Source: Paenarthrobacter aurescens TC1
GTDB taxonomy: Bacteria > Actinomycetota > Actinomycetes > Actinomycetales > Micrococcaceae
Length of the DNA: 64,000 bases
Direction of reading: 5' to 3'
Assembly: GCA_000014925.1 (NCBI GenBank)
Contig: CP000474.1
Location: 1,674,001 to 1,738,000, forward strand
The notes below the pieces were generated by a model. It had not been told where the DNA came from, did no database searches, and saw only the letters and a program-made list of their open reading frames with translations. Below, piece by piece: positions 8,913 through 17,412 of the stretch. Made by a program: the position numbers and the translations under genes. The first letter of the stretch is position 1; every line of letters starts with the position of its first letter.

Positions 8913-10133
8913 TCAGATGTTCTGCCAGCGGCTGGCATTGTCTGCGCTGGCCTCCACCGCGGCCAGGACCTTCTGCACCTGCAACGCGTCAGCGAACGAC
9001 GGCGAGGGCTGCTCGCCTGCGCCGATGGCTGTCACAAGGTCCACCACCTGATGAGTAAAACCGTGCTCATAACCGAGACCATGCCCGGTGGGCCACCAGT
9101 TGGCGGCGTAGGGGTGAGAGGGTTCGGTGACCATGATCTTTCGGAAGCCTGCATCGGGTTCCAAGGCAGAATCGTAGAACTGCAGCGAGTTCATGTCCTC
9201 GAAGTCGAAAGCGATGGACCCCTTGGTGCCGTTGAGTTCCAGGCGCATGGCGTTCTTGCGTCCCAAGGCAAAACGGGTGGCTTCGAAAATGCCAATGGGG
9301 CCGGAAGCGCCAGTGGCGCGTGAGCCGGCGTCAGCGCCGCCGTCGTGCTTGGCCTCAAAACGGGCGGTGAACAGCGCGGCGTCGTCCACGGTCACCGGGC
9401 CGCGCGGCCCGTCAGCGCCGCCGTGGCCGCCCAGACCCACGAAGTCACCGCCTACCGGGCGCTCCTTCACGAACGTCTCCAGCAGAGCGGAGACCCCGGT
9501 GATGTTGAGCCCGGTGATCCATTGCGCGGCATCGATGCTGTGCGCGCCGATGTCGCCGAGCGAGCCGGACCCGGATTTGGACTTGTCCAGCCGCCAGGTC
9601 AGCGGAGCCTCGGCGTCACTGAGCCAGTCCTGAAGGTACTGGGCACGGACGTGTCGGATCTCGCCCAAGCGGCCGTCGTCCACCATCCTCTTGGCCAGCG
9701 CCAAGGCAGGGGTGCGTCGGTAACTGAAGCCGCACATGGAGAGCACACCGCGTTCAGCTGCGGCCTTGGCCACCAGCGTCATCTTCTCGGCTTCCTCCAC
9801 GGAGTTGGCCAACGGTTTTTCGCAAAGGACGTGCTTACCGGCTTCCAGCGCTGCGATAGCTATCTCCGCGTGGGTGTTGCCCGGAGTGCAGATGTCGATG
9901 AGGTCGATGTCGTCGCGCTCAATGAGGCGGCGCCAGTCGGTCTCGATGGAGGCCCAACCGTATTTACCGGCTGCTGCCCGTACACTTTCCTCGTTCCTGC
10001 CCGCCATTGCGGTGAGTTCAGGTGCCAGCGGAAGGTCGAAAAAGCGCGGTGCCGTGCGCCATGCGTGCGAGTGGGCGGCGCCCATGAAGGCATAGCCCAC
10101 CATGCCCACGCGTAAGGGTTGTGGTGTGGTCAT
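8913..10133 (-). CDS. Gfo/Idh/MocA-family oxidoreductase
   Basis: 406 residues. Rossmann domain beginning GMVGYAFMG (the first glycine motif is degenerate compared with GxGxxG), the CEKPLANS motif near residue 97, and the C-terminal Gfo/Idh domain. Family members with AHSHAW after the first strand are common in actinobacterial sugar clusters with ThuA. I start at ATG 10133, with AAAGGA eight bases upstream, rather than 14 codons earlier, where the frame would run into the permease gene. Probably oxidises the transported sugar or a glycoside. Confidence 0.87.
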   Translation of the reverse strand: MTTPQPLRVGMVGYAFMGAAHSHAWRTAPRFFDLPLAPELTAMAGRNEESVRAAAGKYGWASIETDWRRLIERDDIDLIDICTPGNTHAEIAIAALEAGKHVLCEKPLANSVEEAEKMTLVAKAAAERGVLSMCGFSYRRTPALALAKRMVDDGRLGEIRHVRAQYLQDWLSDAEAPLTWRLDKSKSGSGSLGDIGAHSIDAAQWITGLNITGVSALLETFVKERPVGGDFVGLGGHGGADGPRGPVTVDDAALFTARFEAKHDGGADAGSRATGASGPIGIFEATRFALGRKNAMRLELNGTKGSIAFDFEDMNSLQFYDSALEPDAGFRKIMVTEPSHPYAANWWPTGHGLGYEHGFTHQVVDLVTAIGAGEQPSPSFADALQVQKVLAAVEASADNASRWQNI

Positions 10134-10146
10134 CAGTAAATCCTTT

Positions 10147-11046
10147 CTACTTGCTGAAACCTGCGGTGAGGCCACTGAGCAACTGCCGGCGGGCCACCAC
10201 GTAAATCACCAGCAGCGGCAGCGTTGCCAGCACCACCGAGGCGAGCACCGCCGGGATGTTGACACTGAACTCGCCCTGGAAGGTCCACAGTGACAACGGG
10301 AGAACCCTGGTGTCCGGGCTTTGCGTGAGGATCAGCGGGAACAGGAAACCGTTCCACACATGCAGTGCGTTGTAGATGCCAACCGTAATGACAGCAGGCT
10401 TGGTCATGGGCAACGCCAGGCGCCACATCATGGCCCAATCGGAACAACCGTCCAGCCGCATCGATTCAAACAATTCGTTGGGAACATCGCGCATGAAGTT
10501 GGACAGGATGAGCACCGAGACCGGGATCGCGAACGCAATGGAGGGCAGGATCAGAGCCAACAAGGTGTCGTACATGTGGGCCTTGGTGATCATCCAGTAG
10601 ATCGGAATGATGGTTGCGTGCAGTGGGATGGCCAGGCCCAGGAGGAAGACGTTGTTGGTCCAACTGAGGAACCTTCCCTTGCCCCGGACGATGGCGTAGG
10701 CCGCCATGAAAGCGACGAAGAGTGCCGGAATCACGCTGCCTACTGTGACAATGAGGCTGTTGGTGAAGTACTTGGCGAAGTCGTTTTCCAGGACCAGCTT
10801 GTAGTTGTCCAGGGTTGGCTCTGCCGGTGGCAGCATCGGGTTGGATGTGAAGAACCCTGCCTGGTTCTTCAAGCTGGTGATGACCACGTAGTAGACGGGC
10901 ACGATGATGATCGCCAACCAGAGCCAGCCGCCCAGGCCGCCCAGGAAGTTGGGCCGCGAACGGCCAAGCCGTTGAGGCCGACGGCGGGTGGTCACCTTTT
11001 CGGGGATTGTTGCCGGGGCTGCGGGGAGTTGGGTGGTGGAAGCCAT
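10147..11046 (-). CDS. Carbohydrate ABC transporter permease (MalG-type)
   Basis: 299 residues, six predicted membrane helices after a cytoplasmic N-terminus rich in Arg/Lys. The EAA-loop sequence around LFESMRLDGCSDW is the contact site for the ATPase. It pairs with the MalF-type permease, whose stop overlaps this start as TAATG. No ATPase gene is present in the cluster, so the transporter presumably borrows a shared MsiK/UgpC-type ATPase, as is usual for actinobacterial CUT1 systems. Confidence 0.9.
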   Translation of the reverse strand: MASTTQLPAAPATIPEKVTTRRRPQRLGRSRPNFLGGLGGWLWLAIIIVPVYYVVITSLKNQAGFFTSNPMLPPAEPTLDNYKLVLENDFAKYFTNSLIVTVGSVIPALFVAFMAAYAIVRGKGRFLSWTNNVFLLGLAIPLHATIIPIYWMITKAHMYDTLLALILPSIAFAIPVSVLILSNFMRDVPNELFESMRLDGCSDWAMMWRLALPMTKPAVITVGIYNALHVWNGFLFPLILTQSPDTRVLPLSLWTFQGEFSVNIPAVLASVVLATLPLLVIYVVARRQLLSGLTAGFSK

Positions 11047-11984
11047 TACGCACCTTCCAGTTGGCTGGCGTTGCGGTTCTTGCCGCCGAGTCGTTGCAGG
11101 AACACTGCCAGGGCCAGGCCGATGACAACGAGGATCACACCCAAGGCGCTCGCCGCTCCCATGTCGTTGGCTTTGAAACCGGTCAGGTACATGTGCAGGG
11201 GCAGGAGCCTGGTGGAGTAGCCCGGTCCGCCGGCGGTCAGTACGAACACCAGGTCGAAGTACGCCAGGGAACCCACCACCATGAGGGTGGAGGAAGTGAT
11301 CATGGTGTACTTCAGCTGCGGCAGGGTGATGTTGAAGAACTGCTGGACACGGCCGGCACCGTCAATTTGGGCAGCCTCGTACAGCGAGGCAGGAATCTGT
11401 CGCACGCCGCCTTGGTAGATCAGTGTGTGGAACGGCACGAACTGCCAAGCAATCACGAATACCACCACAAACAGCACCAGGTCCGAGTTGCCCAGCCAGT
11501 CCTGCGCGAGGATCGGCAGGCCCAGGCCGGGGCCGAGCCCGAAGTTTGGGTCCAGCAGCGCCTTGAAGGCGATGGCCACAGCGGCGGAGGAGAGGAGCAG
11601 GGGCACGAAGTACAGGACGGCCAGTGCCGCGCGGTACTTCTGGCTGGCCGCGGTGAAGACACCGAGCAACAGGCTGATGGGTGCTTGGACAATGAACGAG
11701 AAGAACATGATCTTGGCCGTCACCAACAAGGCGTTGCCCGTGACGGGATCGGCTAGGACCGTGTTCCAGCTGGACAGGCCGTCGAGTTTGATCTCACCGA
11801 GGCCGTCCCAGCGGGTGAAGCTGAGGAACAGCACTCCCAGGAGCGGGAGGATGGCGAAGAGCATGAAGAACGCGAGGGCCGGGACGGCCAGCCACCCTGA
11901 CGGACCCTTTTCCAGGGTCCGTCGGGTGCCTGGGGCACGTTCTGCGCCCACTGCCCGTTGAGGCGTGGTGGTAGTTGCGGACAC
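11046..11984 (-). CDS. Carbohydrate ABC transporter permease (MalF-type)
   Basis: 312 residues with six predicted membrane helices. The conserved cytoplasmic EAA loop reads LYEAAQIDGAGRVQQF. It forms the membrane channel with the MalG-type subunit directly downstream (1-base overlap) and receives substrate from the lipoprotein encoded four bases upstream. The tight spacing indicates one transcript for binding protein and both permeases. Confidence 0.9.
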   Translation of the reverse strand: MSATTTTPQRAVGAERAPGTRRTLEKGPSGWLAVPALAFFMLFAILPLLGVLFLSFTRWDGLGEIKLDGLSSWNTVLADPVTGNALLVTAKIMFFSFIVQAPISLLLGVFTAASQKYRAALAVLYFVPLLLSSAAVAIAFKALLDPNFGLGPGLGLPILAQDWLGNSDLVLFVVVFVIAWQFVPFHTLIYQGGVRQIPASLYEAAQIDGAGRVQQFFNITLPQLKYTMITSSTLMVVGSLAYFDLVFVLTAGGPGYSTRLLPLHMYLTGFKANDMGAASALGVILVVIGLALAVFLQRLGGKNRNASQLEGA

Positions 11985-11988
11985 CGTA

Positions 11989-13308
11989 TTACTTCCCGAT
12001 CGTCGCGTTCATGGTGAAGGCGAACTGCTCAGGAGTGATCTTCTTCAGGAAGATCTGGTCGAGGTTGGCCAGCATGGCATCTCCTTGCGCGGGGCTGAGC
12101 GCCTGGTCCCAGGAAAGTGTGAAGTGCGGGGCATCCTTGGCCATGTCATAGACGTAGCTCAGGAAGTCCTTGTCAGGGGAGGCAGCGAGCTTGTCTTCAA
12201 TGCCGGTGACCACTGGTACGGCTCCTGAATCGATCAGGCTTTGGACGTTCTCATCGTTGAACATTCCGTCTTTGACGTACTCCAGGGCGGTCTTCTTCTG
12301 GTCCTCGGTGGCCTTGGAAGATACAGACCAGAAGTTGGACGGGTTGCCCACAACGTTCGCCGGGTCACCCTTGCCGCCTTCGACAGTGGGGAAGGGGGTG
12401 TATCCGAGCTTTCCGCTGGAGACGAAGTCGGCCGCGTCCTTCTTCATGCCTTGGTAGATCCAGCTGCCCTGGAGGATCATGGCGGCCTTGCCTGTGTACA
12501 GCAGGGCTTGGTCCGCGTTGCTGTCAGCGGCAATGGAGGAGAAGCCGTTGATGAAGCCGCCGGCGTCCACCAGTTCCTGGATCTTGGTCAGTGCCTCGAT
12601 CACGGCGGGGTCGGACCATGCGTTCGGCTTGTTGGCTGCAATATTGGCGAAGACTTCAGGACCGCCGATACGGTCCACAAGGTATTCAAGCCACATCAGG
12701 TCCGGCCACTTGGACTGGCCGCCCAGGGAGAAAGGTGCCACGCCGGCTGCCTTGAACTTGGGCACCAGCGCCATGAGCTCGTCCCAGGTCTTGGGCGGTT
12801 CTGCACCGATCTTCTCGAAGACTTCTTTGTTGAAGTAGAGCACTACAGGCTGCACCTTGTTGTTTGGCAGTGCATAGGTCTTGCCGTCGATCACGCCGCT
12901 CTCAAGAATGGAGGGAAGGTAGCGGCTCTGGACGTCGGGGTTCTCCTTGAGGAATCCCGTCAGATCATCCACCTGGCCGGCATCGACGTAGGACTTGAGC
13001 ACCCCGCCGCCCCAGCCGTAGACGAGTGTGGGTCCTTGGCCGGCGCCGACGGCGGTACGCACCTTGGTCTTGTAGGCATCGTTGGCAAAGAAGTCGAGTT
13101 TGATGGCGGAGTCGGGGTGTGACTTGTTCCAGGAGTCAACGGATGCTTGGAACACAGGCTGGTCGCCGCCGGTGAGTCCCCACATGGTTGCCGAATCCGC
13201 CGAGGCTCCTGTTCCAGCCGGGCCCGAGGACCCGCAGGCTACGAGTGCGATCGACAATGCGGCTGCAGAAACGGCCATTCCGGCGGTGCGCAACTTGAGA
13301 TTATTCAT
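11989..13308 (-). CDS. Carbohydrate ABC transporter substrate-binding lipoprotein
   Basis: 439 residues, family 1 (MalE/UgpB-like) extracellular binding protein. The N-terminus is a lipoprotein signal: a short basic stretch, a hydrophobic core and the lipobox ALVAC with the modified cysteine at about residue 25. This fixes the start at ATG 13308, although the frame is open further upstream. First gene of the sugar operon, transcribed away from the LacI-type regulator; the leader contains operator 1. The ligand is unknown; the ThuA and Gfo/Idh neighbours suggest a disaccharide or glycoside. Confidence 0.9.
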   Translation of the reverse strand: MNNLKLRTAGMAVSAAALSIALVACGSSGPAGTGASADSATMWGLTGGDQPVFQASVDSWNKSHPDSAIKLDFFANDAYKTKVRTAVGAGQGPTLVYGWGGGVLKSYVDAGQVDDLTGFLKENPDVQSRYLPSILESGVIDGKTYALPNNKVQPVVLYFNKEVFEKIGAEPPKTWDELMALVPKFKAAGVAPFSLGGQSKWPDLMWLEYLVDRIGGPEVFANIAANKPNAWSDPAVIEALTKIQELVDAGGFINGFSSIAADSNADQALLYTGKAAMILQGSWIYQGMKKDAADFVSSGKLGYTPFPTVEGGKGDPANVVGNPSNFWSVSSKATEDQKKTALEYVKDGMFNDENVQSLIDSGAVPVVTGIEDKLAASPDKDFLSYVYDMAKDAPHFTLSWDQALSPAQGDAMLANLDQIFLKKITPEQFAFTMNATIGK

Positions 13309-13418
13309 GTGCAGTTTCCATTCGTCCTTCGGGCTCGACGCTGATTGCCCGGTTGTGCGTTTAAAAAGCCACACTCCGCGGTGAGGCGATCGACTGCGAT
13401 CATCCACATCCATTGACA

Positions 13419-13435
13419 TTTCGAAATATTTCGAA
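13419..13435. promoter_or_regulatory. Operator 1 of the LacI-type regulator (predicted)
   Basis: TTTCGAAATATTTCGAA contains the 12-bp perfect palindrome CGAAATATTTCG (13422-13433), present again at 13567-13578. It lies roughly 20-35 bases downstream of the predicted start of the sugar-operon transcript, so a bound repressor would block elongation or promoter clearance. Two TTTCGAA motifs spaced 10 bases apart make up the site. Confidence 0.7.
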
Positions 13436-13458
13436 CATCCTTTCGGAAGTGCCCACCA

Positions 13459-13487
13459 AATTTAGCCGTGACACGCATCACCGTCAA
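13459..13487 (-). promoter_or_regulatory. Promoter of the sugar-uptake operon
   Basis: On the - strand, TTGACG (13487-13482), a 17-base spacer and TAAATT (13464-13459) form a near-consensus housekeeping promoter, the best -35/-10 pair I saw in the window. It faces the substrate-binding protein gene and would start transcription near 13452. Confidence 0.65.
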
Positions 13488-13527
13488 GGCCTTTTTGTGG
13501 CCATATATAGAGGAGTGTCTCGGGTCG

Positions 13528-13557
13528 TTGACGGATTTCATCTTGATCGGGGACACT
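13528..13557 (+). promoter_or_regulatory. Possible promoter of the LacI-type regulator gene
   Basis: TTGACG at 13528-13533 and GACACT at 13552-13557, 18 bases apart, on the + strand. The -10 is weak. Transcription would start near 13564, so operator 2 would cover the start site, which fits autorepression. Confidence 0.4.
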
Positions 13558-13565
13558 GTACTCAT

Positions 13566-13582
13566 CCGAAATATTTCGAAAG
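13566..13582. promoter_or_regulatory. Operator 2 of the LacI-type regulator (predicted)
   Basis: Second copy of CGAAATATTTCG (13567-13578) with flanking CC...AAAG. It ends about 11 bases before the regulator's GTG and just precedes its AGGAG ribosome site. Together with operator 1, 145 bases away, it brackets the divergent promoter region, an arrangement that allows looping and autoregulation. Confidence 0.7.
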
Positions 13583-13592
13583 CAGGAGAGTT

Positions 13593-14660
13593 GTGGAACC
13601 AGATCCTCGCCCGTCCAAACTCACCTTGGCCGCGGTGGCAGCCGAAGTAGGAGTCTCTGCGCCCACCGTTTCCAAGGTGGTCAACGGCCGCGAGGATGTG
13701 GCAGAAGCCACCCGCGCCAGGGTTCTGGCAGCACTACAGCGCACCGGCTACAAGTCGCCGCTCCAACGCAAAAGCATCCCCGAGCATCGTGCCGTGGAAG
13801 TGGTTTTCGATTCGTTGAATTCGGCTTATGGAGTGGAGGTCCTCAATGGCGTGATGGAACACGCGGCAGTATCGGACATGGAGGTAATCCTTTCCATCAC
13901 CGGGCGCCAGGCCGGTTCGCCGCTTGGACCTGAGGAACGGGCACAGCGCCTGCTCGACGAGGGCCGTGCCGGCATGATCGTGGTGACGTCGGCCTTCGGC
14001 TCCGCGCAGTTGGAGGCGTTCAAACGCCGCCAAATCCCCATCGTGGTGGTGGATCCGCTGAATCCGCCACCCGCCGATGTCTTCAGTGTTGGCGCCAGCA
14101 ACTGGGCCGGAGGCAAGGCCGCGGCATCACACCTGCTGGAGTTGGGGCATCGAAGAATCGCCTACATTGGTGGCCCCTCCACGGCGGAGTGCAGCCAAGC
14201 CCGCCTGCACGGCTATATGGCCGCCTTGATGGCAGAGGGCGTGAGCGTGGACCACGAGTACGTTTCCGATGGCCCCTTCAAGCCGGAGAACGGAGTACGC
14301 GCCATGAAAGCCCTGCTGGCGCTCGACAATCCGCCCACGGCGATCTTTGCCGGCAGCGACAGCATTGCGCTAGGGGTCCTCGCTGAAGCTCGGCGCCAGG
14401 ATGTTCGTATTCCCGAGGAAATGAGCTTGGTCGGTTTTGACGGCACACACCAGGCCGAGGAATCCGTGCCGCCCCTCACGTCCGTGTCGCAGCCTCTGCA
14501 AGAGATGGGACGCTCTGCCCTGAGCTTCATCCTTCGCCAGAAAAACGGCGAGGAAATCGACTCGCGAAGGGTTGAGCTGGCCACGCACCTCGTCGTCCGC
14601 GAGTCCACCGCACCTCCGCGGGTGTCCACCGCTAGGGGAGTCGCCGCCGTCGAGGGCTGA
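13593..14660 (+). CDS. LacI-family transcriptional regulator
   Basis: 355 residues. The N-terminal LacI helix-turn-helix (LAAVAAEVGVSAPTVSKVVNG, residues 12 to about 31) is followed by a periplasmic-binding-protein-like effector domain ending with DGTHQAEESVPPLTSV, typical of the family. GTG 13593 is chosen because AGGAG lies five bases upstream and homologues begin only a few residues before the helix-turn-helix. It is divergent from the sugar operon and almost surely its repressor, with two identical palindromes between them. Its 3' end overlaps the convergent membrane-protein gene by 29 bases. Confidence 0.9.
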   Translation: MEPDPRPSKLTLAAVAAEVGVSAPTVSKVVNGREDVAEATRARVLAALQRTGYKSPLQRKSIPEHRAVEVVFDSLNSAYGVEVLNGVMEHAAVSDMEVILSITGRQAGSPLGPEERAQRLLDEGRAGMIVVTSAFGSAQLEAFKRRQIPIVVVDPLNPPPADVFSVGASNWAGGKAAASHLLELGHRRIAYIGGPSTAECSQARLHGYMAALMAEGVSVDHEYVSDGPFKPENGVRAMKALLALDNPPTAIFAGSDSIALGVLAEARRQDVRIPEEMSLVGFDGTHQAEESVPPLTSVSQPLQEMGRSALSFILRQKNGEEIDSRRVELATHLVVRESTAPPRVSTARGVAAVEG

Positions 14661-16092
14661 GTGACACCGGCGGAATGGCGTCATACAGCAGCACCCGCAC
14701 CCACCGTTCGCCCGTCTCGCGGAACTCCGCCCGGCTGGCGAAACGGTACAGGTAGCTGCGCGCCCGCACCCAACGTGGGCGTTCGCCGTCGAACGGGTCA
14801 ACGCGCAGCAGTCCAAGAGTGCGTCTGTCGGCCTCCAACAACCTGTCCAGAAATATGTAAAACCAATCTTCGTGGACGGTCCTCAGCGGCAGGAACCACA
14901 TCAGCCAATCCAAGCGCAGATGGTAGGGCGCCCATTGGCGGGGGAGTCGTCGCACGTCGCCGGGCTTGCCCTTAAAGCCGTACTCCAGCCACCGCTCATC
15001 CGGGGCGTCCGGCGCATCATCCAGCGTGCCCTCCACCACGATTTCAATGCGCTGCTTGGTCACCGTCCCAAAAGCTCCATAGGCGTTGACCAGGCGCCAC
15101 CGGTTGAAACTGGCGTTCATCAACTGCCGGCTGGAGAAGAGGTTGAGGAGCGGCTGGTAGCTGAACACCAGCAACAGAACGGTCACAAGCACGACGACGG
15201 CGAGCCACCACACCGGGGTTTCAGTGCTTTGGTGCCACTCCAGCGGGATGAACGGAAAGACCGCATGGGCCACGGGGTCGCTGACGGCGGCGAAAGCCAG
15301 GACAATTGCCACCCAGTTCAACCACGCAAAGTTCCCGGTACCCACCAACCACAATTGCGTCGCGATGATGATTCCGGCGGCGATGCTGGCCAGCGGCTGA
15401 GGGGCGAAGAGGAAGAACGGCACCACGAGCTGCGCGAAATGGTTGCCCACCACTTCTACCTTGTGCAGCGGACGCGGCAGGAGATGCGCTTGTCGGCTCA
15501 GCGGGCCAGGCATCGGCTGTGTCTCGTGGTGGTAGAACATCGCCGTCATATCCCGCCACTCGCGACCACCCCGGATCTTGATCATGCCGGCACCGAACTC
15601 AAGCCTGAACACCAGCCACACAATAAGGACGAGGATGGTTGTGGGCGGCGGACACTGGTTTGAGCCCAGGAACGCCACCGTGAAACCGGCCTCGAGGAGA
15701 AGGATCTCCCAGCCGAAACCATAGAACGTCTGGCCGACGTTGACGATTGACATGTAGAGGAACCACAGGGTAAGGAACGCCAGCATGGGAAGCCACGGAG
15801 GACCCGTTTGGGGGAGGCCCATGACCAACAGAACGGACACGCCGATACCCGTCCAGCACACGGCCTTGAGCAGCGCATCGGAGTAGCGCCACCGAAACAG
15901 AGTAGGCCGGGCCAGCCGACGGGCCATGTCCAGGAAAGCCGGCACCGGCAACAGCCCGCGCTCGCCGAGAAGTGCCGGGAACTGGTTCAGCGTGGAGAGG
16001 AAGGCAACGGCGTAGAGCACGGCTGTGCCGCGCTGCAATACCTGCCGGGCGAACTCGTAGTCCCGCGCATCAAACCAGAACAGCCACTCCAC
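14632..16092 (-). CDS. Lipase maturation factor (LMF1)-like membrane protein
   Basis: 486 residues with several membrane helices in the first 330 residues and a soluble C-terminal domain. Features typical of the LMF family are LEFGAGMIKIRGG, the TQPMPGPLS segment, GNFAWLNW and the C-terminal RWAPYHLRLDWLMWF. In animals LMF1 helps lipases fold in the ER; the role of bacterial members is not established. The start is GTG 16092: a TACCGT hexamer ends six bases upstream on the same strand, which predicts a leaderless message. It diverges from dxr. Confidence 0.8.
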   Translation of the reverse strand: MEWLFWFDARDYEFARQVLQRGTAVLYAVAFLSTLNQFPALLGERGLLPVPAFLDMARRLARPTLFRWRYSDALLKAVCWTGIGVSVLLVMGLPQTGPPWLPMLAFLTLWFLYMSIVNVGQTFYGFGWEILLLEAGFTVAFLGSNQCPPPTTILVLIVWLVFRLEFGAGMIKIRGGREWRDMTAMFYHHETQPMPGPLSRQAHLLPRPLHKVEVVGNHFAQLVVPFFLFAPQPLASIAAGIIIATQLWLVGTGNFAWLNWVAIVLAFAAVSDPVAHAVFPFIPLEWHQSTETPVWWLAVVVLVTVLLLVFSYQPLLNLFSSRQLMNASFNRWRLVNAYGAFGTVTKQRIEIVVEGTLDDAPDAPDERWLEYGFKGKPGDVRRLPRQWAPYHLRLDWLMWFLPLRTVHEDWFYIFLDRLLEADRRTLGLLRVDPFDGERPRWVRARSYLYRFASRAEFRETGERWVRVLLYDAIPPVSLSPRRRRLP

Positions 16093-16098
16093 GATTCC

Positions 16099-16104
16099 AC
16101 GGTA
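16099..16104 (-). promoter_or_regulatory. -10 hexamer TACCGT of the LMF-like gene
   Basis: TANNNT-type hexamer whose end lies six bases before the GTG start codon, so the predicted transcript starts at or next to the start codon. No purine-rich ribosome site is present. Confidence 0.45.
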
Positions 16105-16183
16105 CGCGCGGGCCGGTGGTGGTCAAGCGGTGTCGGTTTTCCACATACGCACCAGTCCGTTCGCGGCCCCCTGTAGTGACTGG

Positions 16184-16189
16184 GATACT
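16184..16189 (+). promoter_or_regulatory. Extended -10 (TGG-GATACT) of dxr
   Basis: GATACT preceded by TGG forms an extended -10 element and ends six bases before the dxr ATG. There is no Shine-Dalgarno sequence, so dxr is probably translated from a leaderless message. Confidence 0.5.
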
Positions 16190-16195
16190 TAAGCA

Positions 16196-17380
16196 ATGCA
16201 GCCGCGCAAGATCGTCATCCTCGGGTCCACCGGTTCCATCGGCACACAAGCGATTGATGTCGTCGACGCCGCCCCACACCGTTTTGAGGTGGTTGCGCTC
16301 AGCGCGGGCGGAGGAAACCTTGCACTCATCGCGCAACAGGCCGTTCACACGAGGGCGCAAGCCGTGGGTATCGCCCAAGGAGATCAGGGAGCCCTGCGGC
16401 AATTGATCGCGGCCGCTGCCGCTGCAGCAGGCGTGCGAAACTTCGCTCCGGAGATTTTTGTTGGGCCGGACGCCTCCACCCGGATCGCCGCCATTGAGTG
16501 CGACGTCGTCCTCAACGGCATCACCGGTTCCATCGGATTGGCGCCCACCTTGGCCGCGCTCGGTACGGGAGCCACGCTGGCACTGGCCAACAAGGAGTCG
16601 CTGATAGTCGGCGGCGCCCTGGTCAAAGCTGCTGCGAGCCCCGGCCAGATCGTCCCCGTTGATTCTGAGCACTCCGCCATTGCCCAGTGCTTGCGTTCAG
16701 GAACGGACCAGGAAGTCGAAAAGCTGATCCTGACGGCATCCGGCGGGCCCTTCCGCGGACGCTCACGGGAACAGCTCCACGACGTCACGCCGCAGGAGGC
16801 GCTGGCTCACCCCACTTGGGACATGGGCCTCATGGTCACCACAAACTCGGCCAGCCTGGTCAACAAGGGCCTCGAAGTGATTGAGGCACACCTGCTGTTC
16901 GACGTTCCCCTGGATAGGATCGACGTCGTGGTTCATCCGCAGTCCGTGGTCCATTCCATGGTCCAGTTCGTGGACGGATCCATCATTGCGCAGGCGTCAC
17001 CCCCAGACATGCGGTTGCCGATCGCGCTCGGGCTGGGCTGGCCGGACCGCGTCCCTCGCGCTGCACAGGCATGCGACTGGACGCAAGCCACCAGCTGGAC
17101 CTTCGAACCCTTGGATACAGTGGCGTTCCCGGCCGTGGACCTCGCCAAGGACGCCGCGAAGCAGGGCAGCACCTTCCCGGCAGTGTTCAACGCCGCCAAT
17201 GAGGAAGCCGTAGAGGCCTTCCATGCCGGGCGCATCCGCTTCACCCAGATTGTGGATACGGTTGAGTCCGTCCTCAGCGAACATTCAGGCTCCTCTGAGC
17301 TAACAGTGGAGTCCGTGCTTGATGCTGAGAAGTGGGCACGCGCCCGTACCCTTGATCGTTTAGCCACCAGCGCCCTGTAG
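16196..17380 (+). CDS. dxr: 1-deoxy-D-xylulose 5-phosphate reductoisomerase
   Basis: 394 residues, full length. N-terminal NADPH site GSTGSIG (residues 10-16), then [26 protein letters not shown] (metal-binding acidic residues) and TASGGPFRG, all diagnostic. It converts DXP to 2-C-methyl-D-erythritol 4-phosphate, the first committed step of the MEP isoprenoid pathway. The later MEP enzyme gene ispG lies about 1.8 kb downstream with rip1 between, the same order as in M. tuberculosis. Confidence 0.97.
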   Translation: MQPRKIVILGSTGSIGTQAIDVVDAAPHRFEVVALSAGGGNLALIAQQAVHTRAQAVGIAQGDQGALRQLIAAAAAAAGVRNFAPEIFVGPDASTRIAAIECDVVLNGITGSIGLAPTLAALGTGATLALANKESLIVGGALVKAAASPGQIVPVDSEHSAIAQCLRSGTDQEVEKLILTASGGPFRGRSREQLHDVTPQEALAHPTWDMGLMVTTNSASLVNKGLEVIEAHLLFDVPLDRIDVVVHPQSVVHSMVQFVDGSIIAQASPPDMRLPIALGLGWPDRVPRAAQACDWTQATSWTFEPLDTVAFPAVDLAKDAAKQGSTFPAVFNAANEEAVEAFHAGRIRFTQIVDTVESVLSEHSGSSELTVESVLDAEKWARARTLDRLATSAL

Positions 17381-17412
17381 CTCACAACCCTTATGGAAGC
17401 AGTCCCACCGGC

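Noticed and set aside
13413..13592. LacI regulator starting at 13413
   Set aside because: Would run through both operators; the ribosome site and the helix-turn-helix position support GTG 13593.
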